A DNA stretch of 36,074 nucleotides from an uncultured Candidatus Melainabacteria bacterium (GCA_934754425.1 CAKVIN010000022.1:1-36074); one strand, 5' to 3'. Shown: positions 1-7,446, counted from the stretch's first letter. Notes: generated by a model from the letters alone, not told the origin. A program made the numbers and translations.

Positions 1-534
1 ATATATCAATTCTATAACTTAGTTATAACTAACACAAGATATCTGCTTAAACTTGTTACATTTATTTACACATAAATAACTAAATTTTATTTTAATCATT
101 TATAAATATTAATATAAAAAATTAAGTTATAAACTTAAAAAAGAATAAAATTTATAGAAAAATTTTACAAAACTTTTCTATCTTTAACACAAGCACAACT
201 CTTATTACAATTCAGTTTTAGCGATTTACTTTTGTTGAAATCATTTAATCTTTATAAAGATTTGTAAAAAAATTATAACAAACAGTTTACTTTTTTATAT
301 AGTGAGGCAATAATGTTATTGTAAGAAGTATATATCACAAATCTAACAAGTAAATACAAGGAATGTATGTTTTGAATAAGCTGACAATGGATGTCAAAAA
401 TGCTTAGGAAAAATGTGTGGAAAATCGTTAGAAGGTCAAAGGTTAATAAAACTTGTTGGAAAAGCAACAAAAGAGCATAAGTCATGCTCTAAAAGTGCAT
501 ATCAAAAAATCTAAAAATAAGGAGAGAATAAAAA
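1..534. other. AT-rich non-coding region upstream of flagellin
   Basis: No credible gene is seen on either strand. The stretch is very AT-rich and contains short inverted repeats: TTAAGTT/AACTTAA at 122-138, a 14-base palindrome at 248-261, and a 7-bp stem with 5-base loop at 472-490 (AGAGCAT/ATGCTCT). The last could be a weak terminator for leftward transcription, since TTTT follows it on that strand. I could not assign a sigma-28 or sigma-70 promoter for the flagellin gene with confidence. The region may simply be the edge of a larger intergenic space. Confidence 0.5.
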
Positions 535-706
535 CTGTGTTTCAATCACAGGTTTAATTAGGCTGTTTTTCTAAATTAAAAAAACAGTCATAGGACAACT
601 ACGCAAAAAAGTCCCTATAGCAGGGCATGAGTAACATAAGATGTTGCACAAGGATAGTGCAGCTAGTTTAAGTACGTATCTAAAAAAAGAGAAAGGAGAT
701 CCAACT
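535..706 (+). promoter_or_regulatory. Structured 5' leader of the flagellin mRNA
   Basis: Several hairpins follow each other before the flagellin start: CTGTG/CACAG at 535-551; a 10-bp stem at 561-589 (GGCTGTTTTT paired with AAAAACAGTC, one G-U); CCCT/AGGG at 613-625; and a 7-bp stem at 643-663. Such a series is more than a simple untranslated region needs. It does not match the c-di-GMP-I riboswitch consensus that I know (no GCAAACC or GNRA-loop core), so no riboswitch class is assigned. Transcription start is unknown, so it is not certain that all of these hairpins are in the mRNA. Confidence 0.45.
643..700 (+). promoter_or_regulatory. Putative CsrA-binding hairpin plus GGA in the flagellin Shine-Dalgarno
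   Basis: A 7-bp stem (643-649 with 657-663, one G-U pair) presents the 7-base loop AAGGATA. The context ACAAGGAT equals the core of the published CsrA consensus (ACARGGAU in RUACARGGAUGU). A second GGA lies 43 bases downstream in the Shine-Dalgarno AAAGGAG (692-698), six to eight bases before the ATG. A GGA hairpin followed by a GGA-containing Shine-Dalgarno is the arrangement known from the Bacillus hag leader, where CsrA blocks translation and FliW relieves it. Neither csrA nor fliW is in this window, so regulation is inferred. Confidence 0.55.
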
Positions 707-1762
707 ATGTCACTCACAATCAACACAAACATTTCATCTATCATTACTCAAAGAAACTTGAATAATGCTACTAATAGCTTAAACAAGTCAATTGAAAGAA
801 TGACAACCGGTTACAAAATCAATCATGCGAAAGACAATGCTGCTGGGTATTCAATTTCAAAAAATTGGACAACACAAATAAGTACTTTGGATGTTGCCGC
901 TGACAATGCCGCTACCGGTGCAGATTTATTAACTACAGCGGAAGAAAACTATACATTATTGACTGATCATTTGAATAGAATTAGAGATTTGACCGAGCAA
1001 GCTGCAAACGGAACTTATGGTTCAGCATCATTAAAAGCAATTCAATCAGAAGTTTATGCTAGATTACAAGAAATTGATAGAATTGCAGCCAATTCTGAAT
1101 TTAATGGAATTAAATTAATGTCATTTGTTGATACCACTAAAACTCCTGGAACCGGTATGACTAAAAACGGAATTAATTTACAAATTGGTTTATATTCTGA
1201 CAAAAACAGTGTAATTAATTTGGATTCTTCATTATTTATGAGCGCAAAAATCAGTGGTTTATTTAACGCAAAAGTTCCAGCTCAAAGCGTTGTAAAAACT
1301 ACCCCAGATGGTAAAGCTACTACAACAGCAGTTAAACTTGATGATGCATTAAAAGCTGCCGGTGGTTCCGTTGATAAATTGAATTCTGATAATGGTTTAA
1401 AAGCATTTGCAGCTGCTTGTAGTGGTTTAAAATATGACAGTACAAAAGATTCATACACTTTATTATCTGATACAGAAGATAAATGGGGTGCTTCAGTAAT
1501 GCTAGGTTTTATTGATAATGCTATTGATGAAATTTCACATAGAGTTACCGCAATTGGTGCTGCTCAAAACAGAGTAGAATCCGCTGTTAGTGCAATTGAT
1601 GTACAATCTCAAAACTTAACATCTTCTTTATCTACATTAAGAGATACTGATGTAGCGGAAGAATCTTCAAACTACATTCAAGCACAAATTTTACAACAAG
1701 CTTCTGCTACATTATTAGCAACAGCTAACCAAACACCAAGTATCGCATTAAACTTAATATAA
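707..1762 (+). CDS. fliC: Flagellin
   Basis: Structural subunit of the flagellar filament, 351 residues, exported by the flagellar type III system. The conserved N-terminal D0/D1 helices are clear at about 1-140 (NTNISSI, LNNATNSLNKSIERMTTG, AAGYSIS, FNGIKLM). The C-terminal helices are at about 268-351 (IGAAQNRVESAV, LRDTDVAEES, then ILQQASATLLATANQ). A short, lineage-variable central domain lies between and contains one Cys at about 238. The start at 707 is chosen over an in-frame ATG at 641 because it has a strong AAAGGAG six to eight bases upstream and begins at the family's normal N-terminus; 641 lies inside the leader hairpin. The segment RIRDLTEQ (91-98) sits where TLR5 recognises flagellin, with changes from the usual RELAVQ. 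A strong terminator follows, so the gene is probably monocistronic. Confidence 0.96.
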   Translation: MSLTINTNISSIITQRNLNNATNSLNKSIERMTTGYKINHAKDNAAGYSISKNWTTQISTLDVAADNAATGADLLTTAEENYTLLTDHLNRIRDLTEQAANGTYGSASLKAIQSEVYARLQEIDRIAANSEFNGIKLMSFVDTTKTPGTGMTKNGINLQIGLYSDKNSVINLDSSLFMSAKISGLFNAKVPAQSVVKTTPDGKATTTAVKLDDALKAAGGSVDKLNSDNGLKAFAAACSGLKYDSTKDSYTLLSDTEDKWGASVMLGFIDNAIDEISHRVTAIGAAQNRVESAVSAIDVQSQNLTSSLSTLRDTDVAEESSNYIQAQILQQASATLLATANQTPSIALNLI

Positions 1763-1820
1763 GATAGGAGCGTAATGGTGAAAATGAATATTTCAAGCTA
1801 GTTTGTTGATTAGGGACAGA

Positions 1821-1856
1821 ATACTGCGATAAATTTCTTTATCGCAGTATTTTTTA
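1821..1856 (+). terminator. Rho-independent terminator of flagellin
   Basis: A perfect 13-bp stem (1821-1833 with 1838-1850) with loop TTTC is followed by TTTTTTAT. It is among the strongest terminators in the window, which fits an abundant flagellin transcript. Confidence 0.93.
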
Positions 1857-1889
1857 TATAATAATTAATAATACTTAAAAATCTAAAAA

Positions 1890-1963
1890 CCTCCTCAATG
1901 GGATTTGAACCCATGACCTCAGGCTTCGGAGACCTGCACTCTATCCAACTGAGCTATGAGGAG
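1890..1963 (-). tRNA. tRNA-Arg (anticodon CCG)
   Basis: Read on the minus strand, the cloverleaf is complete. The acceptor stem is CTCCTCA/TGAGGAG. The D arm has GCTC/GAGT with an AGTTGGATA loop. The anticodon stem is CAGGT/GCCTG with loop CTCCGAA, giving anticodon CCG that reads the CGG arginine codon. The T arm has the GGTTCAAATCC signature. The discriminator base is G. CCA is not encoded, so it must be added after transcription. The gene stands alone between two terminated transcription units. Confidence 0.95.
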
Positions 1964-2038
1964 TGATTATTAAAATTTTAACATAGCAAAAATTTTTTTT
2001 ACATGTTTTAATCCAAATATAAATATAAGGAGTTCTGC

Positions 2039-2257
2039 ATGAAAATTCAACCATTTTTTTATTCTCCTATCACAAAGATGGGATTTAAAGGTACAAATAA
2101 AACTCAAGAAGAGTTAAAAAAAGAGGAAAATCAATTACATAAAGAAGAATATGAAATAAAAAAGCAAATAGATTTTCTTAATAAGGAACAATACAAACTT
2201 TCTGAAGAAGAACATAAATTAGAAAGAGAAAAAAGAGAAATTGAAAATATTGGTTAA
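2039..2257 (+). CDS. Small charged coiled-coil protein, unknown function
   Basis: 72 residues with a good Shine-Dalgarno (AAGGAG at 2027-2032). The first 20 residues are uncharged and aromatic and include the tetrapeptide GFKG. From about residue 22 to the end the protein is almost only E, K, L, Q and I with heptad-like spacing, so it should form one long helix or coiled coil. There is no signal peptide or membrane segment. I do not recognise a family. It stands alone, with a shared bidirectional terminator downstream. It could be lineage-specific. Confidence 0.6.
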   Translation: MKIQPFFYSPITKMGFKGTNKTQEELKKEENQLHKEEYEIKKQIDFLNKEQYKLSEEEHKLEREKREIENIG

Positions 2258-2322
2258 ACATAATAATAATAAAAAAGTTAAAAACGCTCAATAACAGAAT
2301 TTTATATTGAACTTTATAAAAT

Positions 2323-2360
2323 AAAAAAGGTATTTTGCAAATAGACAAAATACCTTTTAA
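2323..2360. terminator. Bidirectional terminator between convergent small genes
   Basis: A perfect 13-bp stem (2325-2337 with 2346-2358) with loop CAAATAGA lies between two converging genes. A-rich DNA before it gives a T run on the minus strand, so it can stop leftward transcription. The T run on the plus strand is mixed, so termination there may be weaker. Confidence 0.8.
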
Positions 2361-2400
2361 TATTATTTATTTTAATTAAAAACAATTTAATTCTTATTAA

Positions 2401-2718
2401 TTATTTTTTTGAAAACAAAGATTTCCAGAAAGAAACTTCTTCATTTACAGCTTTTTTAGTATTATCTCTTCTTGCTTGTGCTTGTTCTCTTTGTTTTTTT
2501 GCCGCTGCTTTTTGAGCTTCTTGTTTCTTTTTTAATTCAGCTTTCTTTTGAGCATTCGCTTTCTTTTGAGCTTCTGCTTGAGAATTAATTTGTTTTTCTT
2601 TTTTAGTAACAGGGGAAATCAAATTGTCAACATAATTTTGAATTTTTGATTCTGCTGCATTTGCAGATAAAGAGCCTGCGATTGCAAAAATAGTAAATAT
2701 TGCTAATAACTTTTTCAT
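2401..2718 (-). CDS. Small secreted Lys/Ala/Gln-rich protein
   Basis: 105 residues. The N-terminus is a classical Sec signal peptide: MKK, a hydrophobic stretch to about residue 17, then SANA-AE, so signal peptidase I probably cuts near residue 22. The mature part is a run of K, A, Q, E and R (about 45-90) that should be a single highly basic helix, and it ends with FWKSLFSKK. The Shine-Dalgarno AAAGGAG is well placed. It is probably periplasmic or bound to cell-wall polymers because of its charge, which is inference. No known family is recognised. Confidence 0.7.
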   Translation of the reverse strand: MKKLLAIFTIFAIAGSLSANAAESKIQNYVDNLISPVTKKEKQINSQAEAQKKANAQKKAELKKKQEAQKAAAKKQREQAQARRDNTKKAVNEEVSFWKSLFSKK

Positions 2719-2800
2719 AATAAAACTCCTTTCTTAACTTAAAATATTAAAACATAGAATATCGAATTTAACAATATTAATATTACATTTTATTACTGGG

Positions 2801-2829
2801 TTTACCAATACTGTTTTTTTAAGTATAAT
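2801..2829 (+). promoter_or_regulatory. Sigma-70-type promoter for tagA, placed for a leaderless mRNA
   Basis: TTTACC (2801-2806), a 17-base spacer and a perfect TATAAT (2824-2829). Only six bases separate the -10 box from the ATG at 2836, so the expected transcription start is at or next to the start codon. No Shine-Dalgarno is present in the 20 bases before the ATG. Confidence 0.7.
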
Positions 2830-2835
2830 ATTCAT

Positions 2836-3555
2836 ATGAGTGTAGAATTATTAGGATACAATATAGACAATTATTCATTTGAGGAAGCTGTTATAAAAGC
2901 GAAAGAACTGATTGATAGTGATAAAGTTGCTCAAGTGATAACAATTAATCCTGAAATGTTTCAGGCAGCAGATAATGACTCTAATTTTGCAAATATTATT
3001 AGAGAAGCGGAAATGGTTATACCTGATGGAGTCGGAATAAAAATTGCTCTAAAATTAACAGGAAAAAATGCTGCTAGAATTCCGGGAGTAGATTTTGCAA
3101 AAAGACTTTTGAAAGAAACTGCTTTGAGTAATATACCGGTAGCAATTATCGGTTCTAAAGAAGAAGTTATTACTAAAGCTATAGATAATTTGAAGAATGA
3201 AATTAACGGGTTGAATATTGTATATTATCATAATGGTTATTTTGATAATGATAATGAAATTTATTCTGAATTAAAAAGACATTCTCCAAAATTAATATTG
3301 GTGGCTATGGGCTCTCCAAGACAAGAAAAATTTATTTACAATGCAAAAAAAGTGCTAAATCCTGCATTAATGATTGGTATCGGTGGCAGCTTAGACGTTT
3401 GGTCAGGATTTGTAAAACGTGCACCTAAAATATACCAAGTATTAGGTTTGGAATGGTTGTATAGAACTATTATGCAACCGTCAAGGTTTAAAAGAATTTT
3501 TCCAACCTTGCCATTGTTTTTAATAAGAGTTTTGAATTATAAAGAAAAAATATAA
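2836..3555 (+). CDS. tagA: WecG/TagA/CpsF-family glycosyltransferase (GT26)
   Basis: Transfers a UDP-activated amino sugar to an undecaprenyl-linked sugar during synthesis of cell-surface polymers. At 239 residues it has the usual family size. The conserved motifs are TINPEMF (36-42), PDGVG (63-67, with the family's catalytic Asp 64), RIPGVDF (81-87), GSPRQEKF (159-166), GIGGSLD (181-187) and RAP (195-197). The C-terminal GLEWLYR and a basic/hydrophobic tail probably touch the membrane, as in TagA. The promoter suggests translation from a leaderless mRNA. It leads a probable three-gene operon with tktN eight bases on. The exact sugar substrate cannot be told from sequence. Confidence 0.92.
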   Translation: MSVELLGYNIDNYSFEEAVIKAKELIDSDKVAQVITINPEMFQAADNDSNFANIIREAEMVIPDGVGIKIALKLTGKNAARIPGVDFAKRLLKETALSNIPVAIIGSKEEVITKAIDNLKNEINGLNIVYYHNGYFDNDNEIYSELKRHSPKLILVAMGSPRQEKFIYNAKKVLNPALMIGIGGSLDVWSGFVKRAPKIYQVLGLEWLYRTIMQPSRFKRIFPTLPLFLIRVLNYKEKI

Positions 3556-3563
3556 GAGGGTAT

Positions 3564-4394
3564 ATGTTAACAGAAAATGAAATAAAAGAGCTTAAAGAAG
3601 CAGCAACAGAAGTTAGAAGAAATATTGTAAAAATGGTTCACAATTCAAAATCAGGACATCCGGGAGGTTCGCTTTCTGGTGCAGATATTTTAACTGTACT
3701 GTATAAAAAGTCTTTGAACATTCCATCTAATTGGGATAAATCTGAAGATTTTGAAAATCGTGATAGATTTATTTTATCAAAAGGGCATGCTTCTCCACTT
3801 TTATATTCTATATTAGCAATGAAAGGCATTATACCAAAAGAAGAATTAATGACGTTTAGAAAATTTCATTCTAAATTACAAGGTCATCCGGCAAAACATT
3901 ATTTATCTGGAATTGAAACTTCAACAGGTTCTTTAGGTCAAGGATTGTCTATTGGTTGCGGCATGGCAGAAGGCTTAAAATTAAAACAAAACTTAGCAAA
4001 TGTTGTTGTATATACAGGTGATGGCGAATTACAAGAAGGTTCTTGTTGGGAAGCTTTTATGCAGGCAGCACATAGAAACTTAAACAATTTAATTGCAATT
4101 ATAGATAGAAATAGATTACAAATAGATGGTTGCACTGAAAAAGTCATGGCTCTTGATAATTTAGCAGATAAATTAAGAGCTTTCAATTGGGAAGTTATTG
4201 AAATTAACGGACATGATTACAATGAAATTTATAATGCTGTAGAATCCGCTAAAAAAGCTGACAGACCATGTGCAATTATTGCTCATACAACAAAAGGTAA
4301 AGGTGTATCATTCATGGAAAATCAAGCCGGCTGGCATGGAAAAGCTCCTAGTGATGAACAATTAAATCAAGCATTAGCAGAATTAGGAGAATAA
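3564..4394 (+). CDS. Transketolase, N-terminal (ThDP/pyrophosphate-binding) subunit
   Basis: 276 residues, half of a transketolase in the split (TktN/TktC) form that moves two-carbon units in the pentose phosphate pathway. Visible motifs are GHPGG (31-35), SKGHA (72-76), GSLGQG (122-127) and GDGELQEG (152-159, which begins the Mg/thiamine-diphosphate motif closed by Asn 183). The end, with KGKGVSFMEN and HGKAP, is normal for this subunit. The pyrimidine-binding and C-terminal domains are absent, and the next gene is not a TktC, so a partner must be encoded elsewhere. It shares an operon with tagA, only eight bases upstream. The end is natural and not a frameshift, since a new gene begins three bases later. 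Confidence 0.93.
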   Translation: MLTENEIKELKEAATEVRRNIVKMVHNSKSGHPGGSLSGADILTVLYKKSLNIPSNWDKSEDFENRDRFILSKGHASPLLYSILAMKGIIPKEELMTFRKFHSKLQGHPAKHYLSGIETSTGSLGQGLSIGCGMAEGLKLKQNLANVVVYTGDGELQEGSCWEAFMQAAHRNLNNLIAIIDRNRLQIDGCTEKVMALDNLADKLRAFNWEVIEINGHDYNEIYNAVESAKKADRPCAIIAHTTKGKGVSFMENQAGWHGKAPSDEQLNQALAELGE

Positions 4395-4396
4395 TT

Positions 4397-4603
4397 ATGA
4401 TTAAGACCTGTCCGTTTGCAGAGAATAGAGTTTGCAATGATGAATGCCCACTTTATGTTTCACCTGATGAATTAAACGAATTTGTAACCGCACGTTTATC
4501 TTCCATTGGAGTAATAAATCGTGCTGAGGGTGAATGCTCATTAAAGATGATTGCTTTAAGCCAAAGCAGAAGTATTTTTGAAAACACTAAAACACGAGGT
4601 TAA
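4397..4603 (+). CDS. Small Cys-rich protein, unknown function
   Basis: 68 residues, starting three bases after the transketolase stop and so probably translated together with it. Four cysteines (5, 13, 17, 47) occur in the pattern CPF-x6-C-x3-CPLY plus ECS, which suggests a metal or Fe-S site. I have no firm family name. There is no signal peptide, so it is probably cytoplasmic. A 16-bp perfect inverted repeat begins directly after the stop codon and ends the operon. Confidence 0.7.
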   Translation: MIKTCPFAENRVCNDECPLYVSPDELNEFVTARLSSIGVINRAEGECSLKMIALSQSRSIFENTKTRG

Positions 4604-4650
4604 TTCTTAACTTAATTTTTACAATTACAAAATTAAGTTAAGAAATTTAA
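4604..4650 (+). terminator. Perfect 16-bp inverted repeat ending the tagA-tktN operon
   Basis: A perfect 16-bp stem (4604-4619 with 4629-4644) has a 9-base loop and starts at the base after the stop codon. It is almost entirely A/T and is followed by ATTTAATT rather than a clean T run. Terminator function is likely but not typical; mRNA 3'-end protection is the alternative. Confidence 0.65.
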
Positions 4651-5016
4651 TTACAAGATTAAAACTTCATTAGTTTTCATCAAAACGCATTTACTCCTAT
4701 AGCAAATTTGGTTTTCTTATTTAAGTTTTTATTTGTTAACAAAACGCTTGTAAACAAGTGTTTTGACTATATGCATGACAGATTATAAATACTAAACATC
4801 TACAACAGTAATTTTAATTATAATTTTATATATATTTTTTGTAAAATTATATACAAAATTATCTTTATATGGTATTATAAAATTAGTAGTAGTATAAAAA
4901 TTTTTGAAATATATGCGATAGAAAAGATTGTTAAAATTTATTTAATAATAGCAGGGTAGGTTATATGTGCCCTGACGTCGTGTATATATAAAAAATAGAA
5001 AAGGTTAAGGTGCTAA
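4651..5016 (+). promoter_or_regulatory. Intergenic region and 5' leader of rny
   Basis: No gene is seen here. An 11-bp stem with TAAA loop lies at 4740-4765 (CAAAACGCTTG with CAAGTGTTTTG, one G-U). A possible promoter is TATACA (4850-4855), 17 bases, TATTAT (4873-4878), which would give a leader of about 130 bases. That leader contains a CAGGG/CCCTG hairpin at 4952-4974 followed by GACGTC. RNase Y mRNAs can be subject to feedback by mRNA decay, but nothing here proves it. The promoter is a weak call. Confidence 0.4.
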
Positions 5017-6537
5017 ATGATTGCATTATTAGCAGTTGCAGCAGTAATACTTGTAACACTGGCTGCTGTTATTGTTGTACAAAGAGTTAAGTACAAAAAT
5101 TTAGTATTACAGAGTGAGCAGTCCAAAAAAGACTTGGCTGAAAAAGAATTGATTTTACAAAAAGAAGCTATGATTAAAGCTAAAGAAGCTTTACATAACG
5201 AAAGAGAACAACTGAATGCTGATGAAAGAGAACGTAGAAGAGAGTTTGCTGCTATAGAAAATAAACTTTCTAAACGTGAAGATACTTTAGAAGATAAGAT
5301 TCAAGAAGTGACTGATAAAGAAGTTGAGCTTGATAAGTTAAAAGATCAACTTATAGAAAAAGAAGATTTTCTTGCAGAAATTGTTCAAAAGCAAACTGTT
5401 GAGTTGGAAAGAATAGCAGGAATGTCCACAGAAGACGCAAAAAAAATGCTTCTTGACCAACTAAAAAGTGATTTAGCCCAAGAACAAATGCAACTTATCA
5501 GAGAAAATGAAGCAAAGATTAGAGAAGATGCATTGGAAAAATCAAAGGAAATTTTAACAACTACAATGCAAAGATGTATGATGGAACAAGTTGTTGAATC
5601 AACTGTTTCTGTGGTTTCTCTTCCTAATGATGAAATGAAAGGTCGTATTATTGGTCGTGAAGGTCGTAATATCAGAACATTAGAAACATTGACAGGAGTT
5701 GATTTGATTATTGATGATACTCCTGAAGCAGTTGTACTTTCAGCGTTTGACCCTGTTAGAAGAGAAATTGCAAAAATTGCATTAGAAAAACTTATTCAAG
5801 ATGGTCGTATTCATCCGGTTAGAATAGAAGAAATGGTTGAAAAATCTCGTGAAGAAGTAGAAAAGAAAATTATGAAAGAGGGTGAAAATGCTGCTCTTGA
5901 TATGGGAATTATGGGCTTAAATAAAGAGCTTATAAAAAACCTAGGGCGATTGTATTACAGAACAAGCTATGGACAAAATGTTCTAAAACACTCTCTAGAA
6001 GTTGGACATATTGCAGGAATGTTAGCGGCAGAATTGGGGGCTAATGTTTATGTAGCAAAGCGTGCTGGACTTTTACATGACATTGGTAAAGCTGTTGACC
6101 AAACTCAAGAAGGTACACACATTCAACTTGGTGTAGAATTGGCATCAAGATATGGTGAAAAACCAGACGTTATTCATGCAATAGAAGCGCATCACGATGA
6201 TGTTACTGCAAATACAATTGAAGCTGTTCTTGTAAAACTCGCAGATGCAATTTCTGCAGGTCGTCCAGGAGCAAGACGTGATACTTTAGAAATTTATATT
6301 AAGCGTTTACAAAAAATTGAAGAAATTGTAAATAGTTACGAAGGTATAAAACAATCTTTTGCAGTACAAGCGGGTAGAGAAGTTCGTGTAATTGTTCAAT
6401 CAGAAATGTTTGATGATTTAGCTTCTCAAAAATTAGCAAGAGATATAGCTAAGAAGATTGAAGATGAGCTTGATTATCCGGGACAAATTAAAGTTACTGT
6501 TGTAAGAGAGTTTAGAACAACAGAAATTGCAAAATAG
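5017..6537 (+). CDS. rny: Ribonuclease Y
   Basis: Membrane-anchored endoribonuclease that starts mRNA decay. At 506 residues it is close to the usual 510-520. The order is one N-terminal membrane helix (about 2-22), a long charged coiled coil (about 30-190), a KH RNA-binding domain with GRIIGREGRN (209-218), and an HD phosphohydrolase domain with HSLEVGH (325-331) and LLHDIGK (352-358). The conserved C-terminal part ends with DYPGQIKVTVVRE. The start follows AAGG-type pairing seven to ten bases upstream. ymdB follows after a terminator-like hairpin, the same gene pair as in Bacillus. All expected catalytic residues are present. Confidence 0.97.
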   Translation: MIALLAVAAVILVTLAAVIVVQRVKYKNLVLQSEQSKKDLAEKELILQKEAMIKAKEALHNEREQLNADERERRREFAAIENKLSKREDTLEDKIQEVTDKEVELDKLKDQLIEKEDFLAEIVQKQTVELERIAGMSTEDAKKMLLDQLKSDLAQEQMQLIRENEAKIREDALEKSKEILTTTMQRCMMEQVVESTVSVVSLPNDEMKGRIIGREGRNIRTLETLTGVDLIIDDTPEAVVLSAFDPVRREIAKIALEKLIQDGRIHPVRIEEMVEKSREEVEKKIMKEGENAALDMGIMGLNKELIKNLGRLYYRTSYGQNVLKHSLEVGHIAGMLAAELGANVYVAKRAGLLHDIGKAVDQTQEGTHIQLGVELASRYGEKPDVIHAIEAHHDDVTANTIEAVLVKLADAISAGRPGARRDTLEIYIKRLQKIEEIVNSYEGIKQSFAVQAGREVRVIVQSEMFDDLASQKLARDIAKKIEDELDYPGQIKVTVVREFRTTEIAK

Positions 6538-6541
6538 TTAT

Positions 6542-6570
6542 AAAAAGGGGAAAATTTATTTCCCCTTTTT
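6542..6570 (+). terminator. Terminator-like hairpin between rny and ymdB
   Basis: A 12-bp stem (AAAAAGGGGAAA with TTTCCCCTTTTT) has loop ATTTA and ends in TTTTT. It should stop or reduce transcription from rny, so ymdB may have its own promoter or depend on readthrough. Confidence 0.85.
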
Positions 6571-6585
6571 CCGCAGGTATAAATA

Positions 6586-7446
6586 ATGAGCAATAATACA
6601 GAAAATTTAAGAATATTATTTTTTGGAGATATTACTGGCAGACAAGGGAGGACGGCTGTTAAATCTTATGTTGCATCGCTTGGCTCAAATAAACCTGATT
6701 TTATTATTGCAAATATAGAAAATGCTTCTCATGGTTTTGGATTAACAAAAAAAAATTATAACGATTTATCTTCGGTTGTTAATTGTTTTACTTCCGGAAA
6801 TCATATTTGGGATAAAAAAGATATTTATGAATATATTGATGAGGCTAAAAATTTAGTAAGACCGATAAATTATCCTGAGGGTACTAAAGGGGTTGGTTGT
6901 CAGATTTTTGAGGTTAAAGACAGAAAGTTAGCGGTAATAAATGCTTTGGGTAGAGTGTTTATGCCACCGATTGATTCTCCGTGGGAAGTTGTAACTAAAA
7001 AAATTGATTCTTTGATTGAACAGGGAGTTGATAGTGTATTTATAGATTTTCATGCAGAAGCTACTGCTGAAAAAATTTGTTTTTCCAAATATTTAGCAAA
7101 GAAGTATAATAATAGTAGCATGGCTATAATTAAAGGTTTTTGCGGAACTCATACGCACGTTCAGACTGCTGATGAAAAGATATATGAAGGAATGGCATAT
7201 ATCACTGATGCCGGTTTTTGTGGCGCAGAAGAAAGTGTCATCGGTATGGAGTTTGAAACTTCGTTTAAACGATTGGCAACCAGCTTGCCGGAGCGTTATG
7301 AGATAGCAGAAACGCCGATTGCTCGTATAAATGGTGTTGAAATCCTAATTGAAGGAAATTTTGCAACACAAATAAAAAGAATTAGTTTAATAGTAGATAA
7401 TAGTAATAATGAAAGAGAGGTTAGTGGTGAACACGACGGTGGCTAA
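6586..7446 (+). CDS. ymdB: YmdB-family metallophosphoesterase (TIGR00282)
   Basis: 286 residues, somewhat longer than Bacillus YmdB (about 264). Members are two-metal phosphodiesterases; Bacillus YmdB affects biofilm and motility decisions. Metal-site motifs are FFGDI (12-16), NIENASHG (43-50), GNHIWD (71-76), DFHAEAT (154-160) and GTHTHVQTAD (187-196), with TDAG (207-210) following. The extra length is a hydrophilic C-terminal tail rich in N, E and G. The start has only a weak AGG upstream; a TATAAA (6578-6583) just before the ATG may be by chance in such AT-rich DNA. Its place directly after rny supports the assignment. Confidence 0.92.
   Translation: MSNNTENLRILFFGDITGRQGRTAVKSYVASLGSNKPDFIIANIENASHGFGLTKKNYNDLSSVVNCFTSGNHIWDKKDIYEYIDEAKNLVRPINYPEGTKGVGCQIFEVKDRKLAVINALGRVFMPPIDSPWEVVTKKIDSLIEQGVDSVFIDFHAEATAEKICFSKYLAKKYNNSSMAIIKGFCGTHTHVQTADEKIYEGMAYITDAGFCGAEESVIGMEFETSFKRLATSLPERYEIAETPIARINGVEILIEGNFATQIKRISLIVDNSNNEREVSGEHDGG

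Noticed and set aside
273..485. Minus-strand reading frame of 70 codons upstream of flagellin
   Set aside because: Low-complexity hydrophobic product, no Shine-Dalgarno and no family; probably chance in AT-rich DNA.
535..640. c-di-GMP-I riboswitch upstream of flagellin
   Set aside because: ACGCAAA occurs, but the GCAAACC and GNRA-loop core is missing and the pairing does not fit.
641..706. Longer flagellin start at the ATG at 641
   Set aside because: It lies in the leader hairpin, has no Shine-Dalgarno, and adds residues absent from flagellins.
1775..1801. Eight-codon reading frame (MVKMNISS) after flagellin, possibly a remnant of a second flagellin
   Set aside because: Too short to show descent; the NISS similarity can be chance.
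3638..4186. Minus-strand reading frames inside the transketolase gene
   Set aside because: Antisense to a well-conserved gene, no ribosome-binding site and no similarity.
4651..4900. Small RNA gene upstream of rny
   Set aside because: One 11-bp hairpin is visible, but no promoter-terminator pair or known RNA family could be supported.
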